A DNA stretch of 64,000 nucleotides from Alphaproteobacteria bacterium (GCA_021325385.1 JAJPHH010000139.1:1-64000), one strand, 5' to 3'. Positions 51,051 through 61,615 are shown, counted from the first letter of the stretch. Numbers and translations: made by a program. Notes: generated by a model from the sequence alone, not told the origin.

Positions 51051-53462
51051 TCATGAGCGCATTCTCGCCCCGGACGGATCATGAGGCGACCGCGCGATCA
51101 CCTTCGCGGCGCGCTCGACGCCGACAATATGCGTCGTCAGCTCAGTCCCGACCCCGGCGCAATCGCGGTCGAGCATCGCCAAGGCGAGGCTCTTGCCGAT
51201 CGTATGCCCGTAGCCGCCCGAGGTGACGAAGCCGACTCGCCTCCCGTTCCTCCAGACAGGCTCATAGCCGCCGGCGTCGGCGCCGATCGCGTCGATTTCG
51301 AGCGTCGCGATTCGCCGCCGCGCGCCGTTTCGCTGTTCGTTCAAGGCCGCTTCGCGCCCGATGAAATCGCCCTTGTCGAAGGCGATCCACTGGTCGAGGC
51401 CGGTCATGCCCGGCGTGTAGTCCTGGGTGAATTCGCGCGACCAGACGCCGAAGCTCTTTTCGAGGCGAAGCGAGCCAACCGCGTTGAACCCATATTCGAT
51501 CGCGCCAAGCCCCCCGCCGGCGTCGAGCAACGTCCGGCGCAGCGCCGCGTGCTCATTCGCCAAGCAATGAATCTCATAGCCAAGCTCGCCCGAAATCGAC
51601 AGGCGGCCGACCTTCGCCCTGATCAGGCCGATATCGAGCGTCGTGCAACCGAGAAACGGCAGGGCCGCCGACGATACGTCTTGATGCGTCGTCCGTTCGA
51701 GCAATTTGCGCGCGTTCGGCCCGGCCAACGAAAAGCCGACGATCGCATCGGAGACGTCGCGCAGCGAAACGCCGTCCCCAAGATGGCGCTCGAACCAGCG
51801 CATGTGCCATTGCCTGAGATAGTACGATCCGACGATCCACCAGAGGCCGCCGCCCCAGTTGAAGACGGTAAGATCGCCTTTCAGCTTGCCGTTCGGCCCG
51901 AGCATGGGCGCGAGCTTGGCCCGGCCGGGCCTGGGCAAGGGGCAGGCGAGCAGCCGGTCGAGCCACGCTTCGGCGTTGCGGCCCGAGATTTCGTAGCGGG
52001 AGAAGGCCGAGATATCGAGAATGCCGACGCCCTCACGCACTTTACGGCACTCTCCTCCGACCAGGTCGAAAGCGTTGGAGCGTTTCAGCGTCGGCTTCTC
52101 GGCAAAATTCTGCGGCGCGAAATAGAGCGGAACCTCCATGCCCCAGGAAACGCCCCAACGCGCGCCGGCCGCCGCCATCGCGTCATGCGCGCCCGCCATG
52201 CGCAGCGGCCTTCCCGCCGGCAATTGCTCGTTCGGATAGTTCATGACGAAGCGCCGGGAATAGAACTGGCCGGTCGATTGCCGAATGTATTCCCGGTTCG
52301 ATGCGAAGTCGCCGTAACGGGCGACGTCCATGCCGAACACGTCCGCTTCCGGCTCGCCATGGATCATCCATTCCGCCAGCGACTTGCCGACGCCGCCGCC
52401 CTGGAGAAACCCCGCCATGACGCCGCAGGCGACCCAATAATTGGGAACGCCGCGCACCGGGCCGACCAGCGGATTGCCGTCCGGCGAGAAGGTGAACGCG
52501 CCGTTCACCCACCGCTTGACGCCGGCCGTCTCGAGGCAGGGATAGCGGCGGAAGCCGAGCGCCAGTTCCTCGGAGATGCGGTCGACATCTTCCTGGATCA
52601 GCTCCGCGCCGTAATCCCAGGGCGCGCCCTCCATATGCCAATGCTTCGGCTTGAGCTCGTAGATGCCGAGGAGCAGGCCTTTCTGCTCCTGGCGCATATA
52701 GGTGAAGCCTTCGAGGTCGACGACGAGCGGCAACTCTTTATCCAGCGCTCGGATTTCCGGGATCGCCTCGGTGACCAGATAGTGATGCTCCATTGGCGTG
52801 ACCGGCAGATCGATCCGCGCCATGCGGCCGACTTGCTTGGCCCAAAGACCGGCGGCGTTAACGACATGGTCAGCGACCAGCGGACCCCGCTCGGTCGTGA
52901 CGAGCCAGCTTCCATCGCTGCGGCGGTCGAGCGCGAGAACTCTGTTCTGCTCGACTATTTCCGCGCCGCGCCGCTTGGCCGCCTTCGCGTAGGCATGGAC
53001 CACGCCCGACGGATCGATATAGCCCTCGCGCTCGGCATAGAGTCCGCCGATGACGCCATCCGTATCGATGATCGGGCAGCGCGCCTTGATCTCGTCGACG
53101 TCGATCAGGCGGACGTCTTCGATGCCCATGGTCTGGAAGATGCGATAAGAGGCTTTGAGCCACTCCCACCGCTCGGACGCCGAGGCGATCGATATGCCGC
53201 CGGTCATGTGCATGCCTATATTCTGGCCGGATTCGCGCTCGACTTCAGAGAGGAGGTCGATCGTATAGGCTTGCAGCGCGGCGATGTTCGGATCGGCGTT
53301 GAGGGCGTGAAAGCCGCCCGCCGCGTGCCAGCTCGAGCCGGCGGTCAGAGTTTTGCGCTCGATCAGGAGAATGTCGGTCCAGCCGAATTTCGCGAGATGA
53401 TAGAGGACCGACGCCCCGACGACGCCGCCGCCGACGACGACTGCCCGATAATGCGTCTTCAC
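51051..53462 (-). CDS. FAD-dependent dimethylglycine/sarcosine dehydrogenase-like protein with GcvT domain
   Basis: YRAVVVGGGVVGASVLYHLAKFGWTDILLIERKTLTAGSSWHAAGGFH; C-terminal GcvT fold (ISGELGYEIHC). Confidence 0.88.
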   Translation of the reverse strand: MKTHYRAVVVGGGVVGASVLYHLAKFGWTDILLIERKTLTAGSSWHAAGGFHALNADPNIAALQAYTIDLLSEVERESGQNIGMHMTGGISIASASERWEWLKASYRIFQTMGIEDVRLIDVDEIKARCPIIDTDGVIGGLYAEREGYIDPSGVVHAYAKAAKRRGAEIVEQNRVLALDRRSDGSWLVTTERGPLVADHVVNAAGLWAKQVGRMARIDLPVTPMEHHYLVTEAIPEIRALDKELPLVVDLEGFTYMRQEQKGLLLGIYELKPKHWHMEGAPWDYGAELIQEDVDRISEELALGFRRYPCLETAGVKRWVNGAFTFSPDGNPLVGPVRGVPNYWVACGVMAGFLQGGGVGKSLAEWMIHGEPEADVFGMDVARYGDFASNREYIRQSTGQFYSRRFVMNYPNEQLPAGRPLRMAGAHDAMAAAGARWGVSWGMEVPLYFAPQNFAEKPTLKRSNAFDLVGGECRKVREGVGILDISAFSRYEISGRNAEAWLDRLLACPLPRPGRAKLAPMLGPNGKLKGDLTVFNWGGGLWWIVGSYYLRQWHMRWFERHLGDGVSLRDVSDAIVGFSLAGPNARKLLERTTHQDVSSAALPFLGCTTLDIGLIRAKVGRLSISGELGYEIHCLANEHAALRRTLLDAGGGLGAIEYGFNAVGSLRLEKSFGVWSREFTQDYTPGMTGLDQWIAFDKGDFIGREAALNEQRNGARRRIATLEIDAIGADAGGYEPVWRNGRRVGFVTSGGYGHTIGKSLALAMLDRDCAGVGTELTTHIVGVERAAKVIARSPHDPSGARMRS

Positions 53463-53501
53463 CCCGCCTCCCCCCTTTGACAGTCGGCAGGCTAACGGCG
53501 T

Positions 53502-53517
53502 TGTACACGTCTGTCCA
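53502..53517. promoter_or_regulatory. Operator-like imperfect dyad TGTACA-CGTC-TGTCCA (site 1)
   Basis: Half-sites match as inverted repeats at 5 of 6 positions; same motif recurs 61 bp away in the divergent promoter. Confidence 0.6.
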
Positions 53518-53562
53518 GTCGTCGGTCGCCGCCCCAGAATTTTCCCGCCCCGAGCCGATCAA

Positions 53563-53578
53563 TGTACACGCTTGTCTA
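53563..53578. promoter_or_regulatory. Operator-like imperfect dyad TGTACA-CGCT-TGTCTA (site 2)
   Basis: Half-sites match as inverted repeats at 5 of 6 positions; direct repeat of site 1. Confidence 0.6.
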
Positions 53579-53645
53579 GTGCAAGCGAATTCGATAGCTT
53601 TTGCCGCGAGCGGTCTTGGGAGGGCCCTCGAACAGGGAGAACGCT

Positions 53646-55358
53646 ATGGCTATCGACAGAAGCCGCGGACAGGCGGGCGACGCAGACGCGCGCAACATCA
53701 GCGCCGAGCCCCGAAATCGCGTAAGCCGACGCGACGTGCTGCGCGCCGGCGGCGCAGCCGGGCTGGCGATCGGCGGCTTATCCGGCGCCGCCACGCTCGG
53801 CCTGCCGCTCGCGGCGCGGGCCGCGACGCCTGGTCAATGCGTTCTCGGCGTGACCCAGGAGGCGGTCAACTTCAATCCGCTGCTCTACGTCAATACCGGG
53901 GTCGAGACATCGGTCGAATTTATCGTCTTCGACGCGCTCTGGAAGATCGATCCATCGGGCGCTTTCGTTCCGAACCTCGCCGCCGAGATTCCGACGCAGG
54001 AGAATGGCGGGATTTCAAAAGACGGCCTGACTTGGACGATCAAGCTTCGCGACGGCGTGACCTGGCATGACGGCGCGCCGTTCACCGCGGCCGACGTGGT
54101 CTTCACGCTCGACACTCTGCTCAATCCCAAAGTCACGGTGCGCAGCCGCAACGGCCACGACCACGCGGAGCATTACGAGGCGGTCGACGATCATACGATC
54201 CGCATCAAGCTGAAGGACAATTACGCGCCCTATATGGTCTCTTGGCAGAAGACCAGCATCATTCCAAAACACATCCTCAGCAGCGTCGCCGACATCAATA
54301 CAGCGCCTTTCAACACCAATCCCGTCGGCACCGGCCCGTTCAAATTCAAGAACCGGGTCGCGGGCAGCTACATCGAATTCGAGCCGAACGCCAAATATCA
54401 TGCGGGTTCGCCGAAGCTGACCTCGTTAATCCAAAAATACGTTCCCGATCAGCAATCGCTCTACGCCCAATTCCAGACCGGCGAAGTCGACATTTACGAC
54501 CTGCAGGGCATTCCGCCGCTGCTTTATCAAAAGGCCAAAGCGCTGCCCGGCTCGAAAATTCTGCTCAGTCCGTTGCCTTTCGTCGAATTCATCTACTTCA
54601 ATTGCGGCAAGCCGCAATTCCAGGACAAGCGCGTCCGCAAGGCGATCTATATGGCGATCGACAAGAAGGGCTGGATCGACGCGGTCTATTACGGCGTGCC
54701 GCTGCCGACCTTAAGCTATCTTGCGCCGAACCATTGGGCCTATAACAAGAAGCTCGTCGATCCCGGCTTCAATCCGGGCAAGGCGGCGGCGCTTCTCGAC
54801 GAAGCGGGCTGGAAGGTCGGAAGCGACGGCGTGCGCGCCAAAGACGGCGTGCGGCTCGCCTTCTCCATGTCGACGACCGCCGGCAACAAGTCGCGCGAGC
54901 AGGCGCAACAGCTCGTTCAGCAGAACTTGAAGAAGATCAATGTCGAGATGACGATCAACAACATGCCGGCGTCGGTCGTCTGGGGCGATTATACGGTCAA
55001 GAGCCAATACGATACGCTGATGGTCGGCTGGGACCCCCTGCTCTATCCCGATCCCGACTATAGCGATCGAATCGTCAGCAAGGCGATTCCGGCCAAAGGC
55101 GGCAACGGCTCGAACTATGTGCAATACGAGAATCCCGAGATCGACGATTTGTGCGCAAAAGGCGTCGCCGCGGTCGGTCAGGCGGAGCGCAAGGCGATCT
55201 ATGATCGCATTCAGGAAATCCTGCTCGACGACATGCCGTTTGCGCCGATTTTCTCCTACGAGCTGCTGATCGGGGTGAAAGACCGCGTCAAAGGCTACGA
55301 GGTCAATCCCTATACGCCGATCAATTCCTGGAACACCGGAGAGTGGTCCACGACGTGA
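53646..55358 (+). CDS. ABC transporter substrate-binding protein, peptide/opine family (SBP_bac_5), Tat signal
   Basis: Tat motif VSRRDVLRAGGAAGLAIGG; FVPNLAAEIPTQENGGISKDGLTWTIKLRDGVTWHDGAPFTAADVVFTLD. Confidence 0.9.
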   Translation: MAIDRSRGQAGDADARNISAEPRNRVSRRDVLRAGGAAGLAIGGLSGAATLGLPLAARAATPGQCVLGVTQEAVNFNPLLYVNTGVETSVEFIVFDALWKIDPSGAFVPNLAAEIPTQENGGISKDGLTWTIKLRDGVTWHDGAPFTAADVVFTLDTLLNPKVTVRSRNGHDHAEHYEAVDDHTIRIKLKDNYAPYMVSWQKTSIIPKHILSSVADINTAPFNTNPVGTGPFKFKNRVAGSYIEFEPNAKYHAGSPKLTSLIQKYVPDQQSLYAQFQTGEVDIYDLQGIPPLLYQKAKALPGSKILLSPLPFVEFIYFNCGKPQFQDKRVRKAIYMAIDKKGWIDAVYYGVPLPTLSYLAPNHWAYNKKLVDPGFNPGKAAALLDEAGWKVGSDGVRAKDGVRLAFSMSTTAGNKSREQAQQLVQQNLKKINVEMTINNMPASVVWGDYTVKSQYDTLMVGWDPLLYPDPDYSDRIVSKAIPAKGGNGSNYVQYENPEIDDLCAKGVAAVGQAERKAIYDRIQEILLDDMPFAPIFSYELLIGVKDRVKGYEVNPYTPINSWNTGEWSTT

Positions 55359-55382
55359 ACAGGCATTGACGGAGAGCCGGAC

Positions 55383-56339
55383 GTGTTGCGGTTTCTGGCT
55401 CACCGGCTCGCCCAGTCCGTCGTTCTTCTGCTCGGCGTCTCCATCATCGGCTTTGGGCTGATGCACTTGGCGCCGGGCGGCCCCCTGGCCCTTTATACGA
55501 TTAACCCGACCGTCACTGCGCAGGACATAGAGCGCGTCAAAGCCCAGTTTGGATTGGACCAGCCGGTCGCCATCCAGTACCTCAAATGGGCCGAGGGCAT
55601 GTTCACCGGCAATTGGGGTTATAGTTTCTTCGGCGGCCAGCAGGTGCGCGAGATCGTCCTTGACCGGATGCCGGCGACGCTCGAACTGATGGGAACCAGT
55701 CTGTTTCTCGCCCTGATGATCGGCGTCACGATCGGAATCGTCTCGGCGGTACGCCGTAATTCGGTCGCCGATTATGCGAGCGCTGTCGCCGCCATGATCG
55801 CGCTGTCTCTGCCGACCTTCTGGTTCGGCCTGCTCGCCATCTATCTGTTTGCGCAAACGCTGGAATGGCTGCCCGCCGGCGGCGTCGCCAGCACGAGCGG
55901 CGGCGATCTGGTCGACCGCCTTCGCCATCTCGTTCTCCCGGTCGCCGTGCTGTCCTTCGTCCTTGTCGCGCAATGGAGCCGCTATACGCGGTCCGCGATG
56001 CTGGACATTCTGAACCAGGATTATATCCGCACCGCTGAGGCCAAGGGCCTGAAGCGATCGCGCATCCTGCTGAATCATGCGCTGCGCGCCTGCCTTGCGC
56101 CGCTGATCACGCTCGCCGGCTTGCAATTGCCTCTGCTGGTCGGCGGCGCCCTGGTTACGGAGACCGTCTTCAGCTGGCCCGGCATGGGCCTGCTCTTCGT
56201 CAACGCGCTCGGCATGCGCGATTATCCGGTCCTCATGGCGATCCTGATGGTCAGCGCCTTCGTCGTAGTCCTCGGCAATCTCCTCGCCGACATCGCCGTC
56301 GCGCTGGTCGATCCGCGGGTCAAGCTCGGCTATGGTTGA
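55383..56339 (+). CDS. Dipeptide-type ABC transporter permease (DppB-like)
   Basis: MLRFLAHRLAQSVVLLLGVSIIGFGLMHLAPGGPLALY; IRTAEAKGLKRSRILLNHALRACLAPLI. Confidence 0.9.
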   Translation: MLRFLAHRLAQSVVLLLGVSIIGFGLMHLAPGGPLALYTINPTVTAQDIERVKAQFGLDQPVAIQYLKWAEGMFTGNWGYSFFGGQQVREIVLDRMPATLELMGTSLFLALMIGVTIGIVSAVRRNSVADYASAVAAMIALSLPTFWFGLLAIYLFAQTLEWLPAGGVASTSGGDLVDRLRHLVLPVAVLSFVLVAQWSRYTRSAMLDILNQDYIRTAEAKGLKRSRILLNHALRACLAPLITLAGLQLPLLVGGALVTETVFSWPGMGLLFVNALGMRDYPVLMAILMVSAFVVVLGNLLADIAVALVDPRVKLGYG

Positions 56340-57234
56340 CGTTCCCGCCGCCGAAATCATCCTGCCGAGACCGGCGCAGCGCTTCGGCGCCCTGCGGCGG
56401 CTGCTCCGACACCGGCTCGCGGCTTTAGGTTTGATCGTTATCGGCTTGCTCGCCATCGGCTCGGCTGGCGCGCCCTGGCTCGCGCCGTACCAGCCTGACG
56501 ACATCGATATCGCCCAGCGTTACGCGCCGCCGCTCTCGGAAGGACATATTCTCGGCAGCGACGATCTCGGCCGAGACGTGCTGACGCGCCTGCTCTATGC
56601 CGGCCAGGTGTCGCTGTCGGTCGGCCTCGCGGCGATGCTCGTCACTGTGCTGGTCGGCTTCGCCGTCGGTGCTTTCGCCGCCTACCACGGCGGCTGGGTC
56701 GATATTGCCCTGATGCGGTTGACGGACATCATGCTCTGCTTTCCGAGCGTGTTCCTGCTGCTCTTCGTCGCCGCCTTCGTTACGCCAAGCCTCGCTTCAA
56801 TCGCGCTGATGATTGGGCTCACCTGCTGGATGGAGATCGCCCGCATTGTCTATGTGCAGATCCTCACCTTGAAATCCGCGGATTTCATCGCCGCGGCGCG
56901 AATGGTCGGCGCGCCGTCCTGGCGGATCATCTTCCGTCAGATCCTGCCCAATACGCTGGCGCCGATCCTGGTCGCGGCGACATTGAACATGGCGAACGCC
57001 ATTTTGCTCGAGAGCTATATCAGCTTCCTCGGTTACGGCATTCAGCCGCCCGCCGCGAGCTGGGGCAATATGTTGACCAACGCGCAGAGCGATTTCCAGG
57101 TCGATCCGTGGCTCGCCATTCTGCCTGGCCTCGCCATAACGCTGGCCGTGGCCAGCTTCAACTTCATCGGCGATGGACTTCGCGACGCGCTCGATCCGAG
57201 AATGCGCGAACGAAGCGCCGGCGCTTTGCGATGA
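56332..57234 (+). CDS. Dipeptide-type ABC transporter permease (DppC-like)
   Basis: EGHILGSDDLGRDVLTRLLYAGQVSLSVGLAAMLVTVLVGFAVGA. Confidence 0.9.
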   Translation: MVDVPAAEIILPRPAQRFGALRRLLRHRLAALGLIVIGLLAIGSAGAPWLAPYQPDDIDIAQRYAPPLSEGHILGSDDLGRDVLTRLLYAGQVSLSVGLAAMLVTVLVGFAVGAFAAYHGGWVDIALMRLTDIMLCFPSVFLLLFVAAFVTPSLASIALMIGLTCWMEIARIVYVQILTLKSADFIAAARMVGAPSWRIIFRQILPNTLAPILVAATLNMANAILLESYISFLGYGIQPPAASWGNMLTNAQSDFQVDPWLAILPGLAITLAVASFNFIGDGLRDALDPRMRERSAGALR

Positions 57235-58172
57235 CCGCCCTCCTCGAAGTCGAAAAGCTCGCTGTCTCGTTCGGGACGATGCGCGCGGTCGACGCCATCT
57301 CCTTCACGGTCGAGTCCGGCGAAATCTTGGGCCTGGTCGGCGAGAGCGGCTGCGGCAAGACGACCGCCGCTCTGGCGCTGATGCGGCTGCTCCGCGGCGC
57401 GACCTGCACGGGCGCCGCCCGGCTTGCCGATGTCGACCTTTTTTCGCTCGACGAGCCCGCCATGCGCGCGCGCCGCGGCTCCGACCTCGCGATGATCTTT
57501 CAGGATCCGGCGACCGCCTTACATCCGACCATCCAGGTCGGCGATCAGCTCGTCGAGACCCTCCGCACGCATCTCAATTTGAGCGCCAGACAGGCGCGCA
57601 GCCGCGCGCTCGATCTTTTCCGCAAAGTGGGCATCGCCGCGCCCGAGGCGCGGCTTAGGGCCTTCCCGCACGAACTCTCCGGCGGCATGTGCCAGCGCGT
57701 CATGATCGCGATGGCGATCGCCTGCTCGCCGCTTCTGCTCCTGGCGGACGAGCCGACGACCGCGCTCGACGTCACGGTGCAAGCGCAAATTCTGGATCTG
57801 CTGCGGCAGGTGACGCGCGAAGCCGGAATGAGCGTCGTCCTCATCACCCATGACCTCGGCGTCGTCGCCGGCATGGCCGATCGGGTTGCGGTGATGTATG
57901 CCGGCGCGATCGTCGAAATGGCCGGGACGGATCGCCTGTTCGCCGCGCCGAGGCACCCCTATACGCGCGGGCTGCTCGCCTCTATCCCCGCCCTCGATCA
58001 GGGCTGGGACGAGCCGATCCCGACGCTCGCCGGAAGCGTGCAGAGCGCCTTCGAGGTTCCCGGCTGCCGCTTTTCGCCTCGCTGCCCGCTCGCTTCCGAA
58101 ATCTGCCGCTCCGCCCCGAGCTTGCGCGAGGTCGCGCCCGGCCATTTCGTCTCGTGCTGGAACGCGGCATGA
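57231..58172 (+). CDS. Dipeptide-type ABC transporter ATP-binding protein (DppD-like)
   Basis: [55 protein letters not shown]. Confidence 0.9.
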   Translation: MTALLEVEKLAVSFGTMRAVDAISFTVESGEILGLVGESGCGKTTAALALMRLLRGATCTGAARLADVDLFSLDEPAMRARRGSDLAMIFQDPATALHPTIQVGDQLVETLRTHLNLSARQARSRALDLFRKVGIAAPEARLRAFPHELSGGMCQRVMIAMAIACSPLLLLADEPTTALDVTVQAQILDLLRQVTREAGMSVVLITHDLGVVAGMADRVAVMYAGAIVEMAGTDRLFAAPRHPYTRGLLASIPALDQGWDEPIPTLAGSVQSAFEVPGCRFSPRCPLASEICRSAPSLREVAPGHFVSCWNAA

Positions 58173-59152
58173 CGGAAAAGCTGATCGAAGCGATCGGCGT
58201 GACGCGCCATTACAAGCTCGCCGGCGGTCGCGTCCTTCGCGCCTTGGACGGCGTCGATCTCGCCATCGGCCGCGGCGCGACGCTCGGCCTGGTCGGCGAA
58301 AGCGGCAGCGGCAAGAGCACGCTCGGCCGCGTCATGGTCGGCCTGCAATCGCCGACAGAAGGCGAGATTCGTTTCGAAGGGCTGAACGCGGCCGCCGCCG
58401 ACCCCGCCCAGTCCGTCCGGCTGCGTCGGCAGCGTCAGATCGTCTTTCAGGATCCGTCCGGCGCGTTAAATCCGCGGATGACGATCGGCGATACGATCAT
58501 CGAACATTTGCGGGTGCAGGGCTGGTCTCGCGTCGAGGCGCGCGAGCAAGCGGCTAGGGTTCTCGACGATTGCGGCCTTTCCGCTTCGTTCCTTTCCGCC
58601 TATCCGCACGAGATTTCCGGCGGGCAACGCCAGCGCGCCGTCATCGCCCGCGCGATCAGCACCGATCCCGCCTTCATCGTCGCTGACGAACCCGTCTCGG
58701 CGCTGGACGTTTCCACTCGGGCTCAGATCATGAACCTGCTGCGCGACTTGCAGCGGACGCGCGGCCTGACCATGCTGTTCATCAGCCATGATCTCAGCGT
58801 GGTCGCTCATATGTGCCGGGACGTCGCCGTGATGTATCTCGGGCGGATCGTCGAAATTGCGCCGCGCGGCGTCCTGTTCAAGTCGCCGTTGCACCCTTAT
58901 ACCGCCGCGCTCATCTCGGCGATTCCCTTGCCCGATCCGGCGCGCGAGCGGACGCGGCGACCCATTCTGCTCAAAGGCGAGCCGCCGGACCCATCGGCGA
59001 CGCCGAAGGGCTGCCGATTTCATACGCGATGCCCGCGCGCCACCGATTTGTGCCGCGAGGTCGATCCGGAAACGCGAGCCTTTTCCAGCGCCCATATGGC
59101 GGCTTGCCATCATCCGCTGACGCAAGCGCCGGTTGAGCGGACGATAGCGTGA
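58169..59152 (+). CDS. Dipeptide-type ABC transporter ATP-binding protein (DppF-like)
   Basis: [60 protein letters not shown] overlap with the preceding gene. Confidence 0.9.
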   Translation: MTEKLIEAIGVTRHYKLAGGRVLRALDGVDLAIGRGATLGLVGESGSGKSTLGRVMVGLQSPTEGEIRFEGLNAAAADPAQSVRLRRQRQIVFQDPSGALNPRMTIGDTIIEHLRVQGWSRVEAREQAARVLDDCGLSASFLSAYPHEISGGQRQRAVIARAISTDPAFIVADEPVSALDVSTRAQIMNLLRDLQRTRGLTMLFISHDLSVVAHMCRDVAVMYLGRIVEIAPRGVLFKSPLHPYTAALISAIPLPDPARERTRRPILLKGEPPDPSATPKGCRFHTRCPRATDLCREVDPETRAFSSAHMAACHHPLTQAPVERTIA

Positions 59153-59156
59153 CGCC

Positions 59157-60125
59157 TCAAAAAGACTGCGCGATAAAATTCCCCCACGCGCCGCCAAGCA
59201 CCGAGGCGATCTCGCCGGGCGCGAAGCCGACCGCCGCCAGGCCGTCGGCCAGGGCGGGAAAGTCTCTGTTGGAGCGGAACCATTCAGGCGGCGGCGGGAA
59301 CGCGGCCGCATCGTCCTTAACTCGCGTCCAGCGGCCTTCGCGCATCCAGCGCACGACGCTGTCGGGTTGGTTCTGGCAAAGGTCCGATCCGACGCCGAGG
59401 CGTTCGACGCCGATGATCTGCGCCGCCTCGGCCGCCATCTCGCCGAATTGCCGCAACGTGGTCGCGCCGCCCTGCGGCAGGTGCAGAGGGTACAGCGAGA
59501 GGCCAAGAACGCCTCCACGCTCGCGCAGGGCTTTCAGGACCGCCTTCGAGACGTTGCGGCCGGTATCCTTCAACCAGCGCGGATTGGCGTGGCTGATCAC
59601 GACCGGACGACGCGACAGTTCGATCGCTTCGAGCGCGGTCCGCTCGCCGGCATGGGAAAGGTCGACCGCCATGCCGACGCGGTTCATCTCGGCGATCGCC
59701 TCGCGGCCCATGCGCGTGACGCCGCTGTCTTCGCGCTCCATCCAACCGCAGCCGAGCAGCGATTGATTGTTGTAAGTCAGCTGCATGAATCGAACGCCCA
59801 GATCGAACAGGATTTCGATCAGGCCGAGATCGTCCTCTATCGCCATCGGCGTCTGCAGTCCCAAGAAGATCGCGGTGCGCCCCGAAGCGCGAGCGCGTTC
59901 GACATCGCTCCAGTTGCGGGCCAGGAGGATCAGGTCCTCGTGCTCGTGAAACCGCGCCCGCCAATCGACGAGATGACGGACGGTCTGGCGAAAGCCTTCA
60001 TGATAGCTCGCCGTCGCATGCACCGCCGTCAATCCGCCGGCGCGCATCTCGAGGAAGATTTCGCGCGACCAGTTGCAATATTGCAGCCCGTCGATGCGCA
60101 GGGGCGGCGCCGCGTCCGCGCTCAT
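59157..60125 (-). CDS. M19-family (renal/membrane-type) dipeptidase
   Basis: LRIDGLQYCNWSREIFLEMRAGGLTAVHATASYHEGFRQTVRHL; MAVDLSHAGERTALEAIELSRRPVVISHANPRWL; VGSDLCQ. Confidence 0.88.
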   Translation of the reverse strand: MSADAAPPLRIDGLQYCNWSREIFLEMRAGGLTAVHATASYHEGFRQTVRHLVDWRARFHEHEDLILLARNWSDVERARASGRTAIFLGLQTPMAIEDDLGLIEILFDLGVRFMQLTYNNQSLLGCGWMEREDSGVTRMGREAIAEMNRVGMAVDLSHAGERTALEAIELSRRPVVISHANPRWLKDTGRNVSKAVLKALRERGGVLGLSLYPLHLPQGGATTLRQFGEMAAEAAQIIGVERLGVGSDLCQNQPDSVVRWMREGRWTRVKDDAAAFPPPPEWFRSNRDFPALADGLAAVGFAPGEIASVLGGAWGNFIAQSF

Positions 60126-61570
60126 TCCGGCGCGCCCGCATAAATGTACGACGTTTTCATCTGCGTATAAAATTCGACCGCCGCCCGTCCCTGCTCGCGC
60201 GGTCCGTAGCTCGAGGCGCGTACGCCGCCGAACGGCACATGATAATCCGTGCCCGCGGTCGGCAGGTTGACCATCACGCAGCCCGAGCGCGACGCCTGGC
60301 GGAATTTCGTCGCCCGCGCCAACGAGCGCGTCGCGATGCCGGCGGTCAGGCCATAGGGCGTATCGTTCGCGACGGCGATCGCCTCGTCGAGATCGGCGAC
60401 GGAAATGACGCAAGTGATCGGCGCGAACATTTCTTCCTGGTTGATGCGCATGCGCGAGCGGCCATTGAGAAAAACGGTCGGCGCCATGTAGTGGCCCTTG
60501 TGCGTCAGTTCGAGCGCCTGGCCTCCATACGCGAGTTCGGCGCCCTCGCATCGGCCGAGCGCGACATAGTCGAGATTGGCCGCGAGCTGCTCGGCGCTGA
60601 TCACCGGGCCCATCTGGACGCCCGCCTCGAGCGCGTGGCCCACTTTCAGCGCGCGCGTCTTGGCGAGCAACAGCTCGACGAAGGCGTCATGGATCGGACG
60701 ATGGACGATCAGCCGGGAGGCGGCGGTGCATTTCTGGCCGGCGCCGCCAAAGGCGCCATTGACGGCGAGGTCCGCGGCGCGGTCGAGATCGGCGTCGTCC
60801 ATGACGACGAACGGGTTCTTCGAACCCATTTCGAGCTGCAGCTTGATGAAACGCGCAGCCGCAGCCGCCGCAATGCCGGAGCCGACAGCGCCCGATCCAG
60901 TAAAACTGAGCCCTTGAATATCGGCTTTCGCCGCAAGCTCGCGGCCGATCGCCGAGCCTGGGCCCATCACCAGGTTGAACAGGCCTTTCGGAATCGCCTG
61001 CCGGCTGACGATCTCGGTCAGCGCCCAGGCGCTGGCGGGCGTAACGTTCGCAGGCTTCCAGACCACGGCGTTGCCGAAAGCCAGCGCCGGCGCGATCTTC
61101 CAGGACGCGGTCGCGATCGGGAAATTCCACGGCGAGATGATTGCGACGACGCCGAGCGGCTCGCGCGCGACGAGCGTTTCGACGCCGGCGCGCACCGACT
61201 CGCCGGAGGAGCCGAGATTGCGCAGCGCTTCGCCGGCGAAATAGGCGAAGAACTGCCCGGCCCGATAGACCTCGCCGACGCCCTCCGGCAAGGTCTTGCC
61301 TTCCTCGCGCGACAGCAATTCGCCGAGCTCCTTGGAGCGGGCCATCAGCTCCCGGCCGATCGCGTCGAGCGCAGCCGCGCGCGCTTCGAGCCCCGCGGCC
61401 GCCCATTGCGGCTGCGCAACGCGCGCCGCAGTGACAGCCTCGTGGACGTCCGCGAGCGAGGCTTGCGCGAAGCGGCCGACGAGGTCGCTGACGTCAGACG
61501 GACTGACGTCCTCGATCCAATCGGCGCTGTCCCGCCATTCGCCCGCGATGAAATTCCGGCCGGTCAGCAT
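60122..61570 (-). CDS. NAD(P)-dependent aldehyde dehydrogenase
   Basis: ISPWNFPIATASWKIAPALAFGNAVVWKPANVTP; LQLEMGSKNPFVVMDDADLDRA; GGAGQKCTAASR; ATGA overlap with the dipeptidase. Confidence 0.9.
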   Translation of the reverse strand: MLTGRNFIAGEWRDSADWIEDVSPSDVSDLVGRFAQASLADVHEAVTAARVAQPQWAAAGLEARAAALDAIGRELMARSKELGELLSREEGKTLPEGVGEVYRAGQFFAYFAGEALRNLGSSGESVRAGVETLVAREPLGVVAIISPWNFPIATASWKIAPALAFGNAVVWKPANVTPASAWALTEIVSRQAIPKGLFNLVMGPGSAIGRELAAKADIQGLSFTGSGAVGSGIAAAAAARFIKLQLEMGSKNPFVVMDDADLDRAADLAVNGAFGGAGQKCTAASRLIVHRPIHDAFVELLLAKTRALKVGHALEAGVQMGPVISAEQLAANLDYVALGRCEGAELAYGGQALELTHKGHYMAPTVFLNGRSRMRINQEEMFAPITCVISVADLDEAIAVANDTPYGLTAGIATRSLARATKFRQASRSGCVMVNLPTAGTDYHVPFGGVRASSYGPREQGRAAVEFYTQMKTSYIYAGAPE

Positions 61571-61615
61571 CGATGAGCCTTCGCGAATTCGATTGACACG
61601 AGCTAAGCAATCGAC

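Noticed and set aside
51081-53480. 799-aa plus-strand ORF antisense to the DMGDH-like gene
   Set aside because: Shadow ORF with random-like composition; the opposite strand encodes the FAD enzyme.
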